The position numbers were made by a program, and so were the translations under genes. A DNA stretch of 64,000 nt. Origin: Bacteroidota bacterium. Lineage in GTDB: Bacteria; Bacteroidota; Ignavibacteria; Ignavibacteriales; Ignavibacteriaceae. The notes beneath the pieces are model-generated. The model was not told the DNA's origin. It did not search any database and was given only the letters and a program-made list of their open reading frames with translations. The first letter of the stretch is position 1; the number at the start of each line of letters is the position of its first letter. The stretch is taken from NCBI GenBank assembly GCA_022573715.1, contig JACZTL010000011.1, positions 1 to 64,000 of the forward strand, written 5' to 3'. Shown one piece after another: positions 27,578-36,067 of this stretch.

Positions 27578-28600
27578 TTATTTATTTGTACTACAGAATT
27601 TTATTAGTTCATCTAATTTGTTTTTTGCAGCACCGGTTGTTAGGGATTTTTCGGCAGCTTCCTTGCACTGAGTAATATTATCAGAATATTTTGCACAATA
27701 TAGAGCTAAAGCAGCATTTGCAGTTACAGTAGTAAAACAGCCGTTTGTGTTAGTACCGTTAAAAATATCTTTGATAATATTTGCGTTAGTCTCTGCTGTA
27801 TCTCCTTTTATTTCACTTATATCTACATTATCATAACCGAAAGTTTCCTTAGTAATCTGATAATTTTTAATTGTTGAATTTCCGTTGTATTCAAAAATTT
27901 CGGTCGTTCCATTAAGTAAAATTTCATCATATTTGTCATCGCAGCAGAGAAAACATACTCTTTCAAAATTCAGGTGGATTGATGCTTGCGCCATTAATTT
28001 TGCTGCATCGTTGCTGAACGCACCAACCATTTGTTTATTTACTCCAGCAGGATTTGTCAACGGTCCCAGCATATTAAATATTGTTCTAATTGCCAATTCT
28101 TTTCTTACTGTTGCGGCGTTCTTCATTGCTGGATGATATTGAGGTGCAAACAAAAATGTTATCCCAACCTCATCTAAAGCTTTTTCAGAAATCTCCCGTG
28201 GTAAAGTTATATTTACACCGAGTTCTCTCAAAACATCTGCACTTCCGCTTTTACTTGAAATAGCTCTGTTACCATGTTTTGCCACTTTTATTCCCGCGCC
28301 CGCAACAACAAATGCTACAGCGGTGGAAATATTAAACGTACCTGAATTATCTCCCCCTGTTCCGCAAACATCAATTGCATCTGAGTTATCACCATTAAAC
28401 TTCAGACTTTTTTCTTGCATTACTTTTACAAACCCCGCTATCTCTTTAGAAGTGACACCTTTTAATCTCATAGATGTAAGTATTCCGGCTAACAATGAAT
28501 TGTTTACATTACCACTCATTATCTCATTCATCAAAAAAGATGCTTCTTCTAATGATAGATTATTCTTTGCAAGTAATTTTTCGAATATCTCCCTTATCAT
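27578..28600 (-). CDS. trpD: Anthranilate phosphoribosyltransferase
   Basis: Transfers phosphoribose from PRPP to anthranilate. It shows the glycine-rich CGTGGDNSGTFN PRPP loop, KHGNRAISSKSGSADVL and the catalytic-domain signatures of family 3 glycosyltransferases. The start is ATG 28600, whose bases overlap the TGA stop of trpG (ATGA). TrpG is separate here, unlike the fused TrpGD of enterics. Confidence 0.96.
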   Translation of the reverse strand: MIREIFEKLLAKNNLSLEEASFLMNEIMSGNVNNSLLAGILTSMRLKGVTSKEIAGFVKVMQEKSLKFNGDNSDAIDVCGTGGDNSGTFNISTAVAFVVAGAGIKVAKHGNRAISSKSGSADVLRELGVNITLPREISEKALDEVGITFLFAPQYHPAMKNAATVRKELAIRTIFNMLGPLTNPAGVNKQMVGAFSNDAAKLMAQASIHLNFERVCFLCCDDKYDEILLNGTTEIFEYNGNSTIKNYQITKETFGYDNVDISEIKGDTAETNANIIKDIFNGTNTNGCFTTVTANAALALYCAKYSDNITQCKEAAEKSLTTGAAKNKLDELIKFCSTNK

Positions 28601-29163
28601 AATTCCAACCAATTTTTAATTATCTTTTTTCCTTCGATAGTAAGAATTGATTCCGGATGAAACTGTATGCCTTCTATAGGTAAATGTTTATGACGTAATC
28701 CCATAATTGTACCGTCTTCTGTTTCGGAGGATATTTCCAGTTCTTCGGGAAGAGATTTTCTTTCGACAATAAGTGAATGATATCGCGTAGCTTCAAAATT
28801 GGGGGGAACATCTTTAAATATTGTTTTGTTATCGTGTTTAATTTTTGAAGTTTTACCGTGCATTATGTTTTTAGCTTTAATGATTTTTCCACCAAATGAA
28901 TAACCGATTGCTTGATGACCAAGGCATACTCCGAGTATTGGAATTTTACCGGAGAATCTTTTTATTGCAGAGAGCGTAACTTTTGAATTTTCAGGTCTTC
29001 CGGGTCCGGGAGAAATTAAAATTTTATCGGGTGATATTTTTTTAATTTCATCAGTCGTTATTTCGTCATTTCTTTTTACGATTAGTTCGCAATTATAAAT
29101 TCCCAACATTTGAACAAGGTTGTACGTAAATGAGTCGTAATTGTCAATTACTAATACTTTCAT
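28597..29163 (-). CDS. trpG: Anthranilate synthase glutamine amidotransferase subunit
   Basis: Provides ammonia to TrpE. A class I amidotransferase of 188 aa: DNYDSFTYNLVQ, oxyanion SPGPGRPE, nucleophile Cys in GVCLGHQ and the HPES catalytic pair. It could also serve as PabA for folate, as in many bacteria with one such gene. The start is ATG 29163 with GAGG 6 nt before it, overlapping trpE by 20 nt. Confidence 0.96.
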   Translation of the reverse strand: MKVLVIDNYDSFTYNLVQMLGIYNCELIVKRNDEITTDEIKKISPDKILISPGPGRPENSKVTLSAIKRFSGKIPILGVCLGHQAIGYSFGGKIIKAKNIMHGKTSKIKHDNKTIFKDVPPNFEATRYHSLIVERKSLPEELEISSETEDGTIMGLRHKHLPIEGIQFHPESILTIEGKKIIKNWLEL

Positions 29164-30619
29164 CAATTACCTCTGCAAATATTAATGCTTTTTTTAATAC
29201 AGCTGATTTATTATAAATTTCTTTCAGTTCCAGTTCAGGCTTGCTATCATACACTATTCCTGCACCTGCCTGCCAAAAAATTTTGTTTTTTATTGAATAA
29301 AGTGTTCTGATTGAAATACACATATCAAGGTTTCCTGAAAAATCCAGATAACCGATTGCACCGGCATAAACTCCCCTTGGTTCATTCTCGTAATTATTTA
29401 TTAGTTCAATTGCTTTTAGTTTAGGAGCACCCGTAACTGTCCCAGCAGGGAAGCAGGATTTTAAAGCATCAACTGATGATTTATTATTTAAAAGTTGTCC
29501 TTCCACTTTTGAAACAATATGCATTACGTGTGAATACCTCTGAATTTTTTTATCTTGAACAACATTTACCGAATTGAACTGACATACTCTTCCAAGATCG
29601 TTACGCCCTAAATCTACCAGCATAGTGTGTTCTGCAAGTTCTTTTGGGTCGTTTAATAATTCATTTTCCAATTCTATGTCTCTGTTTTCCGTATCACCTC
29701 TTTTTCTTGTTCCTGCAATTGGTAAAACTTGAGCTTTACCGTCTTTTACTTTGACCAAGTCTTCCGGTGAAGTTCCGGTTATCGTAAAATTGCTTTCAAA
29801 TTCTAAATAATACATATAAGGAGAAGGATTGATGATTCTTAATGCACGGTAAACATTAAAAGGGTCTCCATTGAAAGATGCCGAAAATCTTTCCGATATA
29901 ACAATTTGATAAATATCTCCGTCTTCAATTCTTTCTTTGCTTTCATTAACCCTTGAGAAAAACTCTGTGCTGTCTATCTTATCTTTATCAAAATTAATAA
30001 TGGAAAAATTGGATTTATAATTAGTTTGTTTCTTTAATAAGTTTTTAATCTTTTCAATTTTGTTCTTAGCATTATTATATTCTAATTGATAATTTGAATT
30101 TTTGTCTAAAAGTACGTTTGAAATTAAAATTAATTGATGTTTCAAATGATCGAATGCAACTAAATCTTGATACAAACCAAATATAGAATCGTATTCAGTT
30201 TCGGTATTAGGTGAAAGTTTTATAGAATTTTCTATAAGTGAAATATTTTCATAACCTAAAAATCCGACGTAACCCCCGGTAAAATCAGGCAGTTCTTTTA
30301 ATGTTGGCTGTTTGTATTTTTTTGTAATCTCTTCCAATACATTAAAAATATTCCCTTTAATAGTATTTAAATTGCCCCCTGTTTTGAATGAAATGGTTTC
30401 ACCTTTGTTTGAAATTATTATTGTGGGATTAACTCCGATGAACGAATACCTTGCTATGCTGTTTTCACCTTCAACGGATTCAAGCAAAAAACTTAGTTGA
30501 CCGATTTGTCTAAGTTTTAAATAAGCAAGAACCGGTGTCAACAAATCCGCCGTGATAATCTCGTAAACGGGTATCAAATTGTAAGATTTTGCTAATTTTT
30601 TAAATTGTTCAAAATTCAT
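29144..30619 (-). CDS. trpE: Anthranilate synthase component I
   Basis: Makes anthranilate from chorismate with TrpG. The 491-aa protein has the N-terminal region with the tryptophan-binding LLES element (LSFLLESVEG), so feedback inhibition is likely, and the C-terminal chorismate-binding domain (FNVYRALRIINPSPYMYYL, PIAGTRKRG, HTMLVDLGRNDLGRV, SCFPAGTVTGAPK). ATG 30619 is chosen; the longer frame to 30661 would start inside the attenuator hairpin. Confidence 0.96.
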   Translation of the reverse strand: MNFEQFKKLAKSYNLIPVYEIITADLLTPVLAYLKLRQIGQLSFLLESVEGENSIARYSFIGVNPTIIISNKGETISFKTGGNLNTIKGNIFNVLEEITKKYKQPTLKELPDFTGGYVGFLGYENISLIENSIKLSPNTETEYDSIFGLYQDLVAFDHLKHQLILISNVLLDKNSNYQLEYNNAKNKIEKIKNLLKKQTNYKSNFSIINFDKDKIDSTEFFSRVNESKERIEDGDIYQIVISERFSASFNGDPFNVYRALRIINPSPYMYYLEFESNFTITGTSPEDLVKVKDGKAQVLPIAGTRKRGDTENRDIELENELLNDPKELAEHTMLVDLGRNDLGRVCQFNSVNVVQDKKIQRYSHVMHIVSKVEGQLLNNKSSVDALKSCFPAGTVTGAPKLKAIELINNYENEPRGVYAGAIGYLDFSGNLDMCISIRTLYSIKNKIFWQAGAGIVYDSKPELELKEIYNKSAVLKKALIFAEVIDESISN

Positions 30620-30633
30620 TTTATTACCATAAA

Positions 30634-30667
30634 ATAAAAAACCCCTTACAGCAAACTGCAAGGGGTT
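30634..30667 (-). terminator. Trp operon attenuator terminator
   Basis: On the minus strand AACCCCTTGCAG (30667-30656) pairs with CTGTAAGGGGTT (30651-30640), a 12-bp stem with one G-U pair and a TTTG loop, directly followed by a T-rich run (30639-30634 and beyond). It lies between the Trp-rich leader peptide and trpE, so it is the regulated terminator of the operon. Confidence 0.9.
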
Positions 30668-30692
30668 AATATTAAAAGTTATTTTTTACAGG

Positions 30693-30788
30693 TTACTGTG
30701 TCATATTATTATTAATTCCAAACCACCACCAAGATTTTTGGTTAAATGAAAAAAAGTAATTGTAATATGTCCCAGTATTTATCTTCAT
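30693..30788 (-). CDS. trpL: Trp operon leader peptide (three consecutive Trp codons)
   Basis: A short open frame ends 25 nt before the attenuator stem and contains WWW (codons at 30732-30724, all TGG) eleven codons from its end, in the context QKSWWWFG. ATG 30788 gives 31 aa and is placed 11 nt downstream of a good -7 promoter box; longer starts would lie upstream of that promoter. When charged tRNA-Trp is scarce the ribosome should stall at these codons and favour an antiterminator. The exact antiterminator pairing could not be settled by eye. Confidence 0.85.
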   Translation of the reverse strand: MKINTGTYYNYFFSFNQKSWWWFGINNNMTQ

Positions 30789-30799
30789 AATTTTGACTA

Positions 30800-30830
30800 C
30801 AAATGTAAGAGCAATATTTTTTATAGTCAA
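30800..30830 (-). promoter_or_regulatory. Bacteroidota-type promoter of the trp operon
   Basis: On the minus strand TTG (30830-30828) and TACATTTG (30807-30800) are 20 nt apart, an exact match to the TTG / TAnnTTTG promoter of Bacteroidota sigma factor. The leader ATG follows 11 nt later, so the leader is nearly leaderless at its 5' end. Confidence 0.75.
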
Positions 30831-30964
30831 GACAAAAAATAAAAAATTAATAAATTGTAAATAATTTAACATGAAAAACGTCACATAAATGGATAGGGAA
30901 CCTAATGATATCTTGAATGTATATAAACATTATAGCTATATTTGAAGTAAAGATAGATGAGAAA

Positions 30965-31477
30965 ATGATGATTTACAATATAAAAAAAATAATAATTCTA
31001 CTGATACTACTAATTTCACTTCCTGTATTTTCACAATATAAAGATCAGAATAAAATCAAAGAATCCGTAAGTGATGGAATAATAAACGTTGAAAATGGCC
31101 GTTTATTCGGGATTTTTAACCCAAAAAATTTTCAGATGAGTCACATTTACAATTTATCATTTTCTGCTTCTGGCGATAATCAATTAGCTGTAGGTTCTTA
31201 TACAAACCGGTTGTTTTATAAATTTAATAACAAGTTTAATTTTCAACTTTGGACAAGCATCGTTACTACTCCTTATAATTCTTTTAAAAATAATTTAAAC
31301 AATAAATTTAACGGTATTTATATTGACAAAGCCTCAATTAATTATAAACCGTCAAAAAATTTTATGATCCAATTACAGTTCAGCAATAATCCTTATAGGT
31401 ATTATAATTCATATTATAATTACAGCAGGTTTAGCGGCTTTAATTATGGATATGATTTTAATCCATTTATTTATTAA
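30965..31477 (+). CDS. Secreted protein of unknown function, possible barrel fragment
   Basis: A signal peptide (KKIIILLILLISLPVFSQ) is followed by about 145 residues with alternating hydrophobic and aromatic residues and a C-terminal Tyr/Asn/Phe-rich part that ends NPFIY. The pattern suggests beta strands of an outer-membrane or surface protein, but no family is recognised. ATG 30965 (or the next ATG 30968) is used because the signal peptide starts there. It diverges from the trp operon. Confidence 0.6.
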   Translation: MMIYNIKKIIILLILLISLPVFSQYKDQNKIKESVSDGIINVENGRLFGIFNPKNFQMSHIYNLSFSASGDNQLAVGSYTNRLFYKFNNKFNFQLWTSIVTTPYNSFKNNLNNKFNGIYIDKASINYKPSKNFMIQLQFSNNPYRYYNSYYNYSRFSGFNYGYDFNPFIY

Positions 31478-31490
31478 AGATCCATTATAA

Positions 31491-31973
31491 GTGAATATTA
31501 AATTCCAACCAAAAAATTTCTCTTCATCAAAGGAAAATAAGAACAACGGTTATGCTATTATTTTAAATAGCATAATCATCCTTTTAATAATTTTAATAAC
31601 TTTTATGAGTTTTTCTCTTATTTTAAAGCTTCAAAATTTGAACAGCTATAATAAATTAGATAATTCAAAAAGGATTTTGTCAAAGCCTGTTCAAGTTGAA
31701 GTATTAAACGGTTGTGGATTAGCGGGTGCGGCAGACAAAGTAACAAACTTTTTAAGAAACAAAAAATTTGATGTTGTTCAAATGGGAAATTACAGAACTT
31801 TTGATATTGATGAATCAATTGTGATTGACAGAAAAGGAAATATCAAAATTGCTGAAGATATTGCCGATTCGTTAGGGATAAATAGACATAACGTAATTCA
31901 ACAGGTAAACAAAAATTATTTGCTTGATGTATCAGTAGTAGTTGGAAAAGATTATAAACAATTAATCCGTTAG
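31491..31973 (+). CDS. Membrane-anchored LytR C-terminal-domain protein
   Basis: A 160-aa protein with one membrane helix (about 21-46) and an exported LytR_C-like domain (about 66-157: VQVEVLNGCGLAGAADKVTNFLR, FDVVQMGNYR, VSVVVGKDYKQLI). In LytR-CpsA-Psr proteins this domain follows the ligase domain; here it stands alone, and its role in the envelope is unknown. The start is GTG 31491 and the gene is followed by rsfS after 26 nt. Confidence 0.75.
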   Translation: MNIKFQPKNFSSSKENKNNGYAIILNSIIILLIILITFMSFSLILKLQNLNSYNKLDNSKRILSKPVQVEVLNGCGLAGAADKVTNFLRNKKFDVVQMGNYRTFDIDESIVIDRKGNIKIAEDIADSLGINRHNVIQQVNKNYLLDVSVVVGKDYKQLIR

Positions 31974-31999
31974 CTAACGGATAAAAAATTGAGGTAAAC

Positions 32000-32368
32000 T
32001 TGGATTCAAAACACTTAACAGAAAAAATTACAGATTTAATATTTTCAAAAAAGGGATACAATGTTGTTCAACTTAAACTTTCTGAACATACTTCATTTAC
32101 AGATTATTTTGTAATATGCAGCGCCGATTCTACTACACAGGTAAAAGCAATTTCGGATGAAATAGATAAAAAACTGAGAGACGAGGGGATAAGATACTGG
32201 CATAAAGAAGGTTATACAACTTTGTCGTGGGTATTACTCGATTACGTGGATGTTGTTGTGCACGTATTTCTAAAAAGCGCAAGAGAGTATTATAATCTAG
32301 AAAGACTTTGGGGTGATGTTCCGATAACCAAGGTTGAAGATCTCGAATTAAAAAAAGCTAATGATTGA
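32000..32368 (+). CDS. rsfS: Ribosomal silencing factor RsfS
   Basis: Binds ribosomal protein uL14 and keeps subunits apart during starvation. A 122-aa Iojap-family protein: DYFVICSADSTTQVKAISDEI, WVLLDYVDVVVHVF and YYNLERLWGD. The start is TTG 32000 preceded by GAGG. The stop is TGA, and argS follows after 11 nt. Confidence 0.95.
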   Translation: MDSKHLTEKITDLIFSKKGYNVVQLKLSEHTSFTDYFVICSADSTTQVKAISDEIDKKLRDEGIRYWHKEGYTTLSWVLLDYVDVVVHVFLKSAREYYNLERLWGDVPITKVEDLELKKAND

Positions 32369-32379
32369 AAGGTTAAAGT

Positions 32380-34008
32380 TTGAAAGAATATATAAAATTA
32401 ATATTTGATGAAGCTTCGAATAAATTAGATTATTTAAAAGAACACACTTTTAATTTAGAAGTATCCAAAAATCCCGACCACGGAGATCTTTCCTGTAACG
32501 TAGCAATGATATTAAGTAAGAAGTTAAAAAAGAAGCCCCTCGAAATTGCTGCTGAAATTATTTCTTCCCTTGATTATGATAACAACATAATCAGTGATAT
32601 TAAAATTGCCGGACCCGGCTTTATCAATTTCTATTTTACAAATCAATTTACTGTAAAAGTTATTGAAGATATATTAGATAAAGGTGACAGCTACGGCAAG
32701 TCAAATTTATACTCAGGTAAAAAAGCCAATGTTGAGTATGTGTCCGCCAATCCTACCGGTCCGTTAACCGTTGGACACGGAAGAAATGCTGTTGTAGGAG
32801 ACACTATTGCTAATATTCTTGAGTGGGTTGGCTATACTGTCGATAGGGAATATTATTTTAACAATGCCGGCAGGCAGATGCGCGTACTCGGTGATTCGGT
32901 AAAATTAAGATATCTTGAACTGTTGGGAGAAAAAATAGAATTTCCAGAAGATTATTATCAAGGCGAATACATTAAAGATATTGCCCAAAAAGTAAAAAAT
33001 AAATACGGAGATTCATTAAAAAAAGAAGAACCCGAAGGCATATTCAAACAAACAGCAGAAAAAGAAATATTCGAAGAAATAAAAACAACCCTGACAAATT
33101 TAAATATACATCACAATATTTTTTACAACGAAAAAGCGCTTTACGATGAAGGAAAGATTGATGCTTTACTTAATAGTTTAAAAGAAAAAAATCTTTCTTA
33201 TGAAAAAGATAACGCCATTTGGTTAAAGCTGACTGAATTAGGATGTGAGCAGGACAAAGTTATTGTAAAGGCAACAGGTGAACCAACTTACAGACTGCCC
33301 GATATTGCGTATCATCTTACAAAATTTGAAAGAGGTTACGATTTAATGGTTGACCTTTTTGGCTCAGACCACAACGCAACTTATCCCGATGTTTTGGCGG
33401 GAATTAAAGCTGAAGGTAAAGACCCCGAAAAAGTAAAAGTGGTTATCCATCAATTTGTTACAATTATGGATAAAGGTGAAATTGTAAAAATGTCCACACG
33501 AAAAGCTAATTATATAACATTGGATGAACTTACGAATGAAGTCGGAAGCGATGTGGTAAGATATTTTTTCAATATGCGTAATGTTTCGACACATATGAAT
33601 TTTGATCTAGCTCTTGCCAAAACTCAGTCCGACGAAAACCCGGTATTCTACCTACAGTATGCGCACGCAAGAATATGTTCTATACTTAGAATGATTGAAA
33701 ATGAAAATATAAAATCCTCTACTGAACATTTGGAACTGCTCGTAAAAGACGAGGAGTTACAACTCATAAAAAAATTAAGACAGTTCGGAGAAGAAATTGA
33801 ACTAAGCGCAAAACTTTTTGAAATGAATAGAATCTGTAATTACTTGGAAGAACTAGCTTCTTTATTCCACAAGTTTTATACTTTCTGCAGGATCATTGGG
33901 TCTGAAAAAGACTTGGCTGAAGCAAGAATTTCACTTGCTATTGCAACAAAAACAGTAATAAAAAACGGGCTTCAGATTCTCGGTGTTACTGCACCGGAAA
34001 AAATGTAA
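32380..34008 (+). CDS. argS: Arginyl-tRNA synthetase
   Basis: A class I synthetase of 542 aa: N-terminal Add-1 domain, HIGH variant in ANPTGPLTVGHGRN, KMS variant KMSTRKAN and the C-terminal anticodon-binding DALR domain. The start is TTG 32380. It lies at the left edge of the accessory island: the sequence right after its stop is a comF relic. Function is not affected, since the gene is complete. Confidence 0.97.
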   Translation: MKEYIKLIFDEASNKLDYLKEHTFNLEVSKNPDHGDLSCNVAMILSKKLKKKPLEIAAEIISSLDYDNNIISDIKIAGPGFINFYFTNQFTVKVIEDILDKGDSYGKSNLYSGKKANVEYVSANPTGPLTVGHGRNAVVGDTIANILEWVGYTVDREYYFNNAGRQMRVLGDSVKLRYLELLGEKIEFPEDYYQGEYIKDIAQKVKNKYGDSLKKEEPEGIFKQTAEKEIFEEIKTTLTNLNIHHNIFYNEKALYDEGKIDALLNSLKEKNLSYEKDNAIWLKLTELGCEQDKVIVKATGEPTYRLPDIAYHLTKFERGYDLMVDLFGSDHNATYPDVLAGIKAEGKDPEKVKVVIHQFVTIMDKGEIVKMSTRKANYITLDELTNEVGSDVVRYFFNMRNVSTHMNFDLALAKTQSDENPVFYLQYAHARICSILRMIENENIKSSTEHLELLVKDEELQLIKKLRQFGEEIELSAKLFEMNRICNYLEELASLFHKFYTFCRIIGSEKDLAEARISLAIATKTVIKNGLQILGVTAPEKM

Positions 34009-34011
34009 ATT

Positions 34012-34110
34012 ATTCAGCCACTGCGGTAGAACACGCATATAACTTATCTGCACCTGCATTCTTTAATACTTTAGCACACTCGTTAACCGTTGCTCCTGTT
34101 GTCACGGATT
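34012..34110 (-). pseudogene. Displaced 3' end of comF
   Basis: On the minus strand this stretch encodes VTTGATVNECAKVLKNAG then ADKLYACSTAVAE and a stop. It matches the last ~30 residues of the intact comF at 37363-38052 (23 of 30 residues identical, about 73% at nucleotide level). Upstream of the VTTGAT codons the similarity ends. It is therefore a diverged copy of the comF 3' end stranded on the far side of the island, and it lacks the rest of the gene. Confidence 0.9.
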
Positions 34111-34422
34111 AATCACATTAGACAGTCGAAAAATCTTGTTATTCCATTCAATTGCTATCTTTCCTCGAACAAATATATAATTCAAAAAAGCTATATTTAC
34201 TTTTCTACCAGATAATATGTATCTACTCTTATAAAACCTCTCTTAGGTCTCATCTAATGATTAGGTAGAGATGGTTCTGTAGTTATACTTATTCGAGGTT
34301 GGGGATGATGCGTTTATTAAATCTGGTGATGGGTGATCAAAGGATAGATGGTTTTCATTATTTTTTTGTAATAGAATAATTTTATTTATAAGTTGTAGTA
34401 TTATTTTTTATGGGGCCCTACA

Positions 34423-35376
34423 ATGAATGATAATGCATATCCTTTCACTATTCAAATAAATGGTTCTAGAGTTAATGATGATCAATTCTGGAGAGTACCA
34501 AGAATACATAGAATATTGGGTTATGCTCAAGCTTTTGCTGATTTAGATAACAACGAAGAGTTTCATAAAAAAATAGATTCTATTTATAATGATAAAGGAC
34601 ATTTAACAATTATCTGGAAAAACAAATCTTTCAAAGAAGAAAAAGAATATTTTAAAAAGGCTTGGGAAAGTATTGTAACTGACTATGAAGCAAATCCGAT
34701 AGAAGATGAAATAATTACAGAATATAAGTTTATGGAAATAAAAAAATATAAAATTCCTAATAGTATAATTAGAAGAATAATTAGAGAAGCACCGACTTAT
34801 ACTGTAAGTGAAAATTATGGAAGAACTGGTGGTTATTATGGTGATTCAGATGAATATGCTAAGAGTTACAAAAGTATCTGTATATACATTCAAAATGGAC
34901 TTGAAGAAAAAATAGATTTATTTAAAATAATTGCAAAAGCAATATTTAAAATTCAAACAAACAATTGCCGTAAATATCCATTACTAATATTTGGTTTTGG
35001 ATACACTAAGAATTTACAACACGAAAACAAATTTTTTGATCTTGGTTACTCAAATGATGTATTTAATTATAATATCATTGCTAAAGCTATATCGAGAATA
35101 TCCGGTAATAAAACTGTTGAACGAGCAATAATTTATGAACTTTTTCCTAAAACAGATGGATGAAGTATTTATCACGGAAAAATAAAAATAGATAAAGATG
35201 ATTTACTAATTATTATAGGTAAGAAAGATCAAGTATTTTTTAATTCTAAAATAAAACAAAAACTTAATAGCCAAATTAAAAAACACATACTGTTTGTAGA
35301 GCTTGACCAAGAAAATATTAAATGGCATTTCAATAATAACAAACCACAAAATGAGGCACAGAATGAAAAAGACTAA
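34423..35376 (+). pseudogene. Island gene 1, unknown protein with in-frame TGA
   Basis: The frame runs from ATG 34423 to TAA 35374-35376 (317 codons) with a single in-frame TGA at 35161-35163. After the TGA 70 more codons remain open (SIYHGKIKIDKDDLLIIIG and onward), and the next gene overlaps this extended end by 14 nt, as expected for an originally coupled gene. So the TGA looks like a nonsense change, an error, or a recoding event. The protein is not recognised: no signal peptide or membrane helix, several basic and aromatic segments (RVPRIHRILGYAQAF, GRTGGYYGDSDEYAKSY). The 246-aa truncated product may still be made. Confidence 0.65.
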
Positions 35377-36067
35377 ACAAGAAACTCTTAATGATTTGAA
35401 TAATGAACTTTCATCTATTGAAAATTTATACAAATCGGGATGTGTAAATTGGATTGGAAAAACAAAAGATACAGACGAATTTTATTCAGAAATAATTTCC
35501 AATGAATTATTACTAAACCTAAAAGAATTTGACAAAATTTCAATAGTAACAAGAAAAAATACGTATTGTAGAGCAAATCATAAAAAAATAGAAATAAATT
35601 TAGAGAGCCCTCGAAAAGAAGAGATTTTTGCAAAACGATTAGCATATTTAAATTTAGGGGAGTTAGGAGAAATTAAAGACTATCAAATCCCACTAAAAGA
35701 CACGAAAGCAGATAAAGGATTGGGAAAGATAGACTTAATATCATACAACGATGAGACAAAAATATTATATTTAATTGAACTTAAATACGAAGGAAGCGAT
35801 GAGACTTTATTAAGGGCAAGCCTTGAAAGTTATACTTATTTCAAAATTGTTGACAAAACTAAATTGATAAAAGATTGTTTTAATAATTCTATTCATCCAG
35901 ATGAAATAAAAGTAATGCCGGCAGTATTAGTTGTTCCAAATTGTAATGCCTGCGATGAATTAGAAGATGTAGAAATTGGAAATCGTCCCAAATTTAAAGC
36001 ATTAGCACTAGCATTAGGAATTAAATTTTTCACATTAGAACTTTTAGTAAATGACACTATCCTTTAA
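35363..36067 (+). CDS. Island gene 2, PD-(D/E)XK nuclease-like protein
   Basis: A 234-aa protein with the core of a PD-(D/E)XK nuclease: Asp in GLGKIDLISYND and the ExK pair in LYLIELKYEG, flanked by the strand and helix order of the fold, then a helix with LRASLESYTYFKIV. ATG 35363 has GAGG 6 nt before it; a start at 35303 would lie deep in the preceding gene. The stop overlaps the metallo-beta-lactamase gene by 17 nt, so the pair is co-translated. It may cut DNA or RNA; a defence role is possible but not shown. Confidence 0.75.
   Translation: MKKTKQETLNDLNNELSSIENLYKSGCVNWIGKTKDTDEFYSEIISNELLLNLKEFDKISIVTRKNTYCRANHKKIEINLESPRKEEIFAKRLAYLNLGELGEIKDYQIPLKDTKADKGLGKIDLISYNDETKILYLIELKYEGSDETLLRASLESYTYFKIVDKTKLIKDCFNNSIHPDEIKVMPAVLVVPNCNACDELEDVEIGNRPKFKALALALGIKFFTLELLVNDTIL

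Noticed and set aside
30693-30884. A 63-codon protein gene upstream of trpE
   Set aside because: The longer frame would begin upstream of the promoter box at 30800-30807. The shorter 31-codon leader with the Trp codons explains the region.
32380-34008. Functional link between argS and the tRNA-Arg gene at 10.7 kb
   Set aside because: They are more than 20 kb apart with unrelated genes in between, so their presence in one window is coincidental.
9044-35163. Reassignment of TGA to a sense codon in this organism
   Set aside because: Several intact, full-length genes end with TGA at the expected place (rsfS, folB, folK, trpG, trpF, rdgB, the ABC-F gene), so TGA is a normal stop. The two in-frame TGA codons must have a local explanation.
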